Assembly: GCA_019239785.1 (NCBI GenBank)
Contig: JAFAZM010000400.1
Location: forward strand, 1-15,518
Length of the DNA stretch: 15,518 nucleotides
Source: Sphingomonadaceae bacterium
GTDB lineage: Bacteria; Pseudomonadota; Alphaproteobacteria; Sphingomonadales; Sphingomonadaceae
Direction of reading: 5' to 3'
The translations under genes were made by a program, and so were the position numbers. Below the pieces are notes generated by a model. It was not told the origin of the DNA. It saw only the letters and a list, made by a program, of their open reading frames with translations, and ran no database searches. This document shows positions 12,694-15,518 of the stretch, one piece after another; the first letter of the stretch is position 1; each line of letters starts with the position of its first letter.

Positions 12694-13985
12694 CGCCCCT
12701 CCCCATGCGCGCCGTCGTCCCGCACGATCGCCCCGCCTTTCATCACCAGCCGAACCGCGCGGACCGCGTGGATGTCGCGGGTCGGATCGCCGTCGACCGC
12801 GACCAAATCGGCGAGCAGGCCAGGGCGGATTGCGCCGAGCCGGTCGGCGATGTGGAAGATCCGCGCATTGCCCGAGGTGGCGGCGATCAGCACGTCGGCC
12901 GGACGCATCCCCCAGGCGGCCATCAGCTCCATCTCGCGGGCATTGTCGCCATGGGCGAAGACGCCGACGTCGCCGCCCATGCACATGGCGACGCCGGCCG
13001 CCAGAGCAGCGGCGAAGCTGGCGCGCTTGATCCGGATCGATTCGGGCTCGGGCGCCTGGCCGTTCCAGCCGCCATAGCGGGCGATCGCGTCGCTTGCGGC
13101 GATAGTCGGGCAATAGCCGACCCCGTGCGCGCGCATCAGCTGGAAGACCTCGGGCGTGCCCTCATTGCCATGCTCGATCGTGTCGACGCCGGCGAGGATC
13201 GCGCGGCGCATGCCCTCGGCGGTCGAGGCATGCGCGGCGGCGATGCGACCGGCGCTGTGGGCGACCTCGACCGCGCCCTGCATCTCCTCGATCGTGAAGG
13301 TGGCGCGGCTCGGCTCGCCGGGGCGCCAGCGATAATCGGCATAGAGCTTCACGATGTCGGCGCCGCCGCCGATCTGGCGGCGGGCGGCAAGCGCGAGGCC
13401 GGCGCCGTCCGCCTCCTCCGCGCCCAAAGCGGCGAAGGTGGGATCGGCGAGCTTCGGCCCGTAGGCGCCGGTGGCGACGATCGCCCGGGTCGCGACCAGC
13501 ATGCGCGGCCCGGGCACGATGCCGCGGGCGATCGCGTCGCGCAGGCCGACATCGGCATAGCCGGCGCCCTCGGTGCCGAGATCGCGGACGGTGGTGAAGC
13601 CGGCCATCAGGGTGGCGCGGGCGGCGGCGACGGCGCGGGCGGTGCGCAGCGACAGCGGCTCGCGCAGCACCTGATCGTCCCAGCTCGTCTCGTTATAGGG
13701 ATGGAGGAAGAGGTGCGAATGGCCCTCGATCATCCCCGGCATCAGGGTCGCGCCGGGCAGGTCGACGATCCGCGCGCCGGCTGGCGCCGCGAGGTTCGGC
13801 CCCGCCGCCTCGATCCGCTCGCCGCGGACCAGCACCAGCCAGCCTTCGTGCGGCGCCGGATCGACGCCGTCGAAGACGCGCGCCGGGCGGAGGAGGATGA
13901 GGGTGTCGGGCTGGGGCTGGGCGACAGCGGCCGGGGCGCCGAGCAGGAAAGCGAGCAGAATCAGGAACCAGCGCCGGCCGAGCAT
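12690..13985 (-). CDS. Secreted amidohydrolase (metal-dependent, Xaa-Pro dipeptidase-like)
   Basis: This 431-aa protein belongs to the amidohydrolase superfamily (TIM barrel with one or two metals). The signal peptide is residues 1-22 (MLGRRWFLILLAFLLGAPAA, then VA-QP). The metal-binding HSH is at 89-91 in IEGHSHLF, a lysine in VKLYADYRW is K213 (likely carboxylated), then H252 (AAHAST), H272 (IEHGNEG) and D339 (GGDVG). The set His-x-His, Lys, His, His, Asp fits the binuclear subgroup including Xaa-Pro dipeptidases and imidazolonepropionase-like enzymes; the substrate is not fixed by sequence. The ATG at 13985 has GAGGAGGG about 10 bases upstream; the open frame continues to 14144 through a repeat and was not used. 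A perfect 7-bp palindrome overlaps the ribosome binding site. The stop overlaps the dgkA start. Confidence 0.88.
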   Translation of the reverse strand: MLGRRWFLILLAFLLGAPAAVAQPQPDTLILLRPARVFDGVDPAPHEGWLVLVRGERIEAAGPNLAAPAGARIVDLPGATLMPGMIEGHSHLFLHPYNETSWDDQVLREPLSLRTARAVAAARATLMAGFTTVRDLGTEGAGYADVGLRDAIARGIVPGPRMLVATRAIVATGAYGPKLADPTFAALGAEEADGAGLALAARRQIGGGADIVKLYADYRWRPGEPSRATFTIEEMQGAVEVAHSAGRIAAAHASTAEGMRRAILAGVDTIEHGNEGTPEVFQLMRAHGVGYCPTIAASDAIARYGGWNGQAPEPESIRIKRASFAAALAAGVAMCMGGDVGVFAHGDNAREMELMAAWGMRPADVLIAATSGNARIFHIADRLGAIRPGLLADLVAVDGDPTRDIHAVRAVRLVMKGGAIVRDDGAHGEGR

Positions 13986-13997
13986 GAATCTGAGCCC

Positions 13998-14013
13998 TCC
14001 TCGAACTCGAGGA
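13998..14013. promoter_or_regulatory. Palindrome overlapping the amidohydrolase ribosome binding site
   Basis: TCCTCGA and TCGAGGA flank a two-base centre (13998-14004 and 14007-14013), a perfect 7-bp inverted repeat, 13 bases before the ATG. Wider out, TGAGC (13991-13995) and GCTCA (14021-14025) continue the symmetry. It may be an operator or an RNA hairpin hiding the ribosome binding site. Confidence 0.4.
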
Positions 14014-14045
14014 CGGTAAAGCTCAGCCCAAATACGTGCAACATC

Positions 14046-14177
14046 TCCCCTCCCGGAAAGGGAGGGGCCGGGGGTGGGTGCGCGAAGCGCGTCCGTGAGG
14101 CGGCCGACGGCGTCTTCGGCAGGATCGACCTGCCTCAGCCGCACCCACCCCTTATCCCCTCCCTTTCCGGGAGGGGA
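14046..14177. repeat. Long inverted repeat between the amidohydrolase and the small basic gene
   Basis: Left arm 14046-14082 and right arm 14140-14177 are almost identical when one is reverse-complemented: the first 22 bases match exactly and the arms also share GGGGTGGGTGCG. Each arm also folds on itself (CTCCC-GGAAA-GGGAG type). The 57-base centre holds no gene. It resembles a REP/MITE-like element. Confidence 0.8.
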
Positions 14178-14183
14178 GGATGG

Positions 14184-14480
14184 TCAGCCGTGCGCCTTGC
14201 GGCGGCGGGTTTCCCAGCCCTTCTTGGCGGCGGCGCTGCGGCTTGAAGAGGATTGCGACGCGCCGCCCTTGCGGCCGCCCTTGCGCGAGCTTTCGTGGCT
14301 TTCCTTCTTGCCGCGGCCGGAGCCGGACTTCTTGCCGCCGCCCGATTCCTTGTTCACCGTCGCCCAGGCGCGGCTTTCGGCCTCTTTCTTGGAGACGCCG
14401 CGCTTCTCATAGCCTTCCTCGATATGCTCGGCCTTGCGCTTCTGCTTGTCGGTATATTTGCCTTTGTCGCCCTGCGGCAT
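14184..14480 (-). CDS. Small basic stress-type protein (often annotated plasmid stabilization protein)
   Basis: This 98-aa protein starts MPQGDKGKYTDKQKRKAEHI and has the segment EEGYEKRGVSKKEAESRAWATVNK, a pattern seen in short proteins annotated as plasmid stabilization proteins in many bacteria. The second half is Lys/Ser/Gly-rich (KKSGSGRGKKESH...SQSSSSRSAAAKKG) and likely disordered and nucleic-acid-binding; function is not established. The ribosome binding site AAAGGAG is 8 bases before the ATG at 14480. A probable EcfG promoter lies just upstream, which suggests expression in the general stress response. The gene lies between the DUF885 gene and the amidohydrolase, with a repeat following it. 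The C-terminus WETRRRKAHG is basic. Confidence 0.8.
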   Translation of the reverse strand: MPQGDKGKYTDKQKRKAEHIEEGYEKRGVSKKEAESRAWATVNKESGGGKKSGSGRGKKESHESSRKGGRKGGASQSSSSRSAAAKKGWETRRRKAHG

Positions 14481-14506
14481 GGCTCGATCTCCTTTCCGCG
14501 CCGCTC

Positions 14507-14531
14507 AACGCACGGAGCGGAATGGAGTTCT
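14507..14531 (-). promoter_or_regulatory. Probable EcfG-type general stress promoter
   Basis: On the minus strand AGAAC (14527-14531) and CGTT (14507-14510) lie 16 bases apart. The alphaproteobacterial EcfG consensus is GGAAC, 16-17 bases, CGTT. One base deviates. The transcript would start near 14499, leaving a leader of about 20 bases that holds the AAAGGAG ribosome binding site. The -35 overlaps the stop codon of the DUF885 gene. Confidence 0.6.
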
Positions 14532-15518
14532 CAGGCTGCCATCCACTCCCGGACCCGCCGCTGCAGCACGGTCAGCGGCAGCGCGCCGCCGCCGAGCACG
14601 GCGTCGTGGAAGGCCTTGATGTCGAAGCGGCTGCCGAGCCGGCGCTCCGCCTCGTCGCGCAGGCCCGCGATCACCGTCTGGCCGCTCTTGTAGGCGCAGG
14701 CCTGGCCCGGCCAGACGCAATAGCGCTCGATCTCGCGCACCGCCGAGCCTTCCGGCTCCGCGGCATTGTCGATCATGTAGCGGATCGCAGCCTCGCGGCT
14801 CCAGCCCTTGGCGTGGAGGCCGCTGTCGACGACGAGCCGGACCGCGCGGAACAGATAGGATTGGAGATAGCCGATCCGGCCGAGCGGATCGCCTTCGTAG
14901 CAGCCGAGCTCGTCGCCGAGCCGCTCGGCATAGAGCGCCCAACCCTCGCTATAAGCAGAGAAGCCGCCGGCGCGGCGGTAGATCGGGAGCAACCCGGATT
15001 CGCGGGCGAGGCTGATCTGGAAATGGTGGCCCGGAATGCCCTCATGATAGGTCAGGGTCTTCAGGCCCATGCGCGGCCATTCGGCGGTGTCCTTGAGGTT
15101 GATGTAATAGATTCCGGGCCGCGAGCCATCGAGCGGCCCGCCCTGATAATAGCCGCCCGGCGCGCCGGCCTCGATCGCCGGCGGCACCCGGTTGATGCGC
15201 AAATCGGCGTGCGGGATGTGGTTGAACATCCGCGGCAGGCGCGGGCGGATGTCGGCGAGCACGCCGTTCAGATAAGTGAGCAACGCGGCGCGGCCTTCAT
15301 CGGTGTTCGGATAGAGCTGGCGCGGGTCGACGTTCAGCGCGTTGATCCGCGCGCCGACCGTCCCCTGGGTGAAGCCCTGGGCGCGCAGCAGCGGATCGAG
15401 CCGGCCCTGCAGCTCGGCGACCTGGGCGAGGCCGAGCCGGTGGATCTCGTCGCCGGTCATGGTCGTAGTGGTGTTGGCGCGCAGGCCCCAGGCATAATAA
15501 GCGGCGCCGTCGCGCAGC
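14531..15518 (-). CDS. DUF885-family zinc-hydrolase-like protein (5' end outside window)
   Basis: The 328 visible residues are the C-terminal part of a DUF885 protein, a large family of secreted or periplasmic putative metallopeptidases. The frame begins before the window end, opening LRDGAAYYAWGLRANTTTTM, so the ATG at 15460 is internal. The zinc motif HEGIPGHH is at codons 15046-15023, followed by FSAYSEGWALYAER with a conserved glutamate, the arrangement expected of a gluzincin-like site. The C-terminal end RRVREWMAA is complete, with TGA at 14533-14531. No family member has a well-established physiological substrate. The EcfG-type promoter of the next gene lies at its stop codon. The start and any signal peptide are not visible. 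Confidence 0.9.
   Translation of the reverse strand, partial: LRDGAAYYAWGLRANTTTTMTGDEIHRLGLAQVAELQGRLDPLLRAQGFTQGTVGARINALNVDPRQLYPNTDEGRAALLTYLNGVLADIRPRLPRMFNHIPHADLRINRVPPAIEAGAPGGYYQGGPLDGSRPGIYYINLKDTAEWPRMGLKTLTYHEGIPGHHFQISLARESGLLPIYRRAGGFSAYSEGWALYAERLGDELGCYEGDPLGRIGYLQSYLFRAVRLVVDSGLHAKGWSREAAIRYMIDNAAEPEGSAVREIERYCVWPGQACAYKSGQTVIAGLRDEAERRLGSRFDIKAFHDAVLGGGALPLTVLQRRVREWMAA

Noticed and set aside
12582..14246. 554-codon open frame antisense to the amidohydrolase
   Set aside because: Composition artefact; crosses a repeat and has no conserved motif.
1..15518. CRISPR arrays, transposases or a complete defence system
   Set aside because: No regularly spaced identical repeats with unique spacers and no recognisable transposase, integrase, Cas or restriction genes on either strand.

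Overview
The window is dense, high-GC bacterial chromosome (roughly 70 percent G+C by eye). It most resembles an alphaproteobacterium, probably Sphingomonadales. The reasons are an RNase E tail ending in the GWW motif known from Caulobacter, an EcfG-type stress promoter, the gene orders rne / M48-TPR protease / DsbA-like and ppx / rlmE, and palindromic intergenic repeats of a style I associate with sphingomonads. This placement is an inference; no rRNA or other marker gene is present.

Layout. 1-2971 (+): the 3' end of rne, a secreted M48 metalloprotease with TPRs, and a membrane-anchored DsbA-like thioredoxin overlapping it by one base. 2972-3091: a cloverleaf-shaped repeat between convergent genes. 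3092-4937 (-): ppx/gppA-type phosphatase then rlmE, separated by a large inverted-repeat element whose edge supplies the rlmE ribosome binding site. 5082-5797 (+): a low-GC island with an XRE regulator and a 61-residue unknown protein. 5851-6916 (+): a strong promoter, tRNA-Gln(CTG), then glutaminase. 6989-7669 (+): an unknown membrane-anchored protein. 7670-8029: phased short repeats and an unlisted 34-codon ORF. 8030-9961 (-): a LytS/LytR-type two-component pair. 10243-14480 (-): an MTHFR-family protein, an O-methyltransferase, DgkA, a secreted amidohydrolase, and a small basic stress-type protein behind a probable EcfG promoter. 14531-15518 (-): the C-terminal part of a DUF885 zinc-hydrolase-like protein, cut by the window end.

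Most genes are housekeeping or envelope functions: RNA decay and rRNA methylation (rne, rlmE), periplasmic protein quality control (M48, DsbA-like), phosphate or alarmone metabolism (ppx), glutamine catabolism, lipid recycling (dgkA) and secreted or periplasmic hydrolases.

The unusual material lies between the genes. Five different inverted-repeat elements occupy intergenic gaps (2991-3077, 3748-3878, 10152-10233, 11161-11287, 14046-14177), one apparently nested within a second copy of itself. A run of CGTCG pentamers at about 21-bp period precedes the small membrane ORF beside the LytTR regulator. I see no CRISPR array, transposase, integrase or complete defence system; the XRE/61-aa island is the only clear candidate for acquired DNA.
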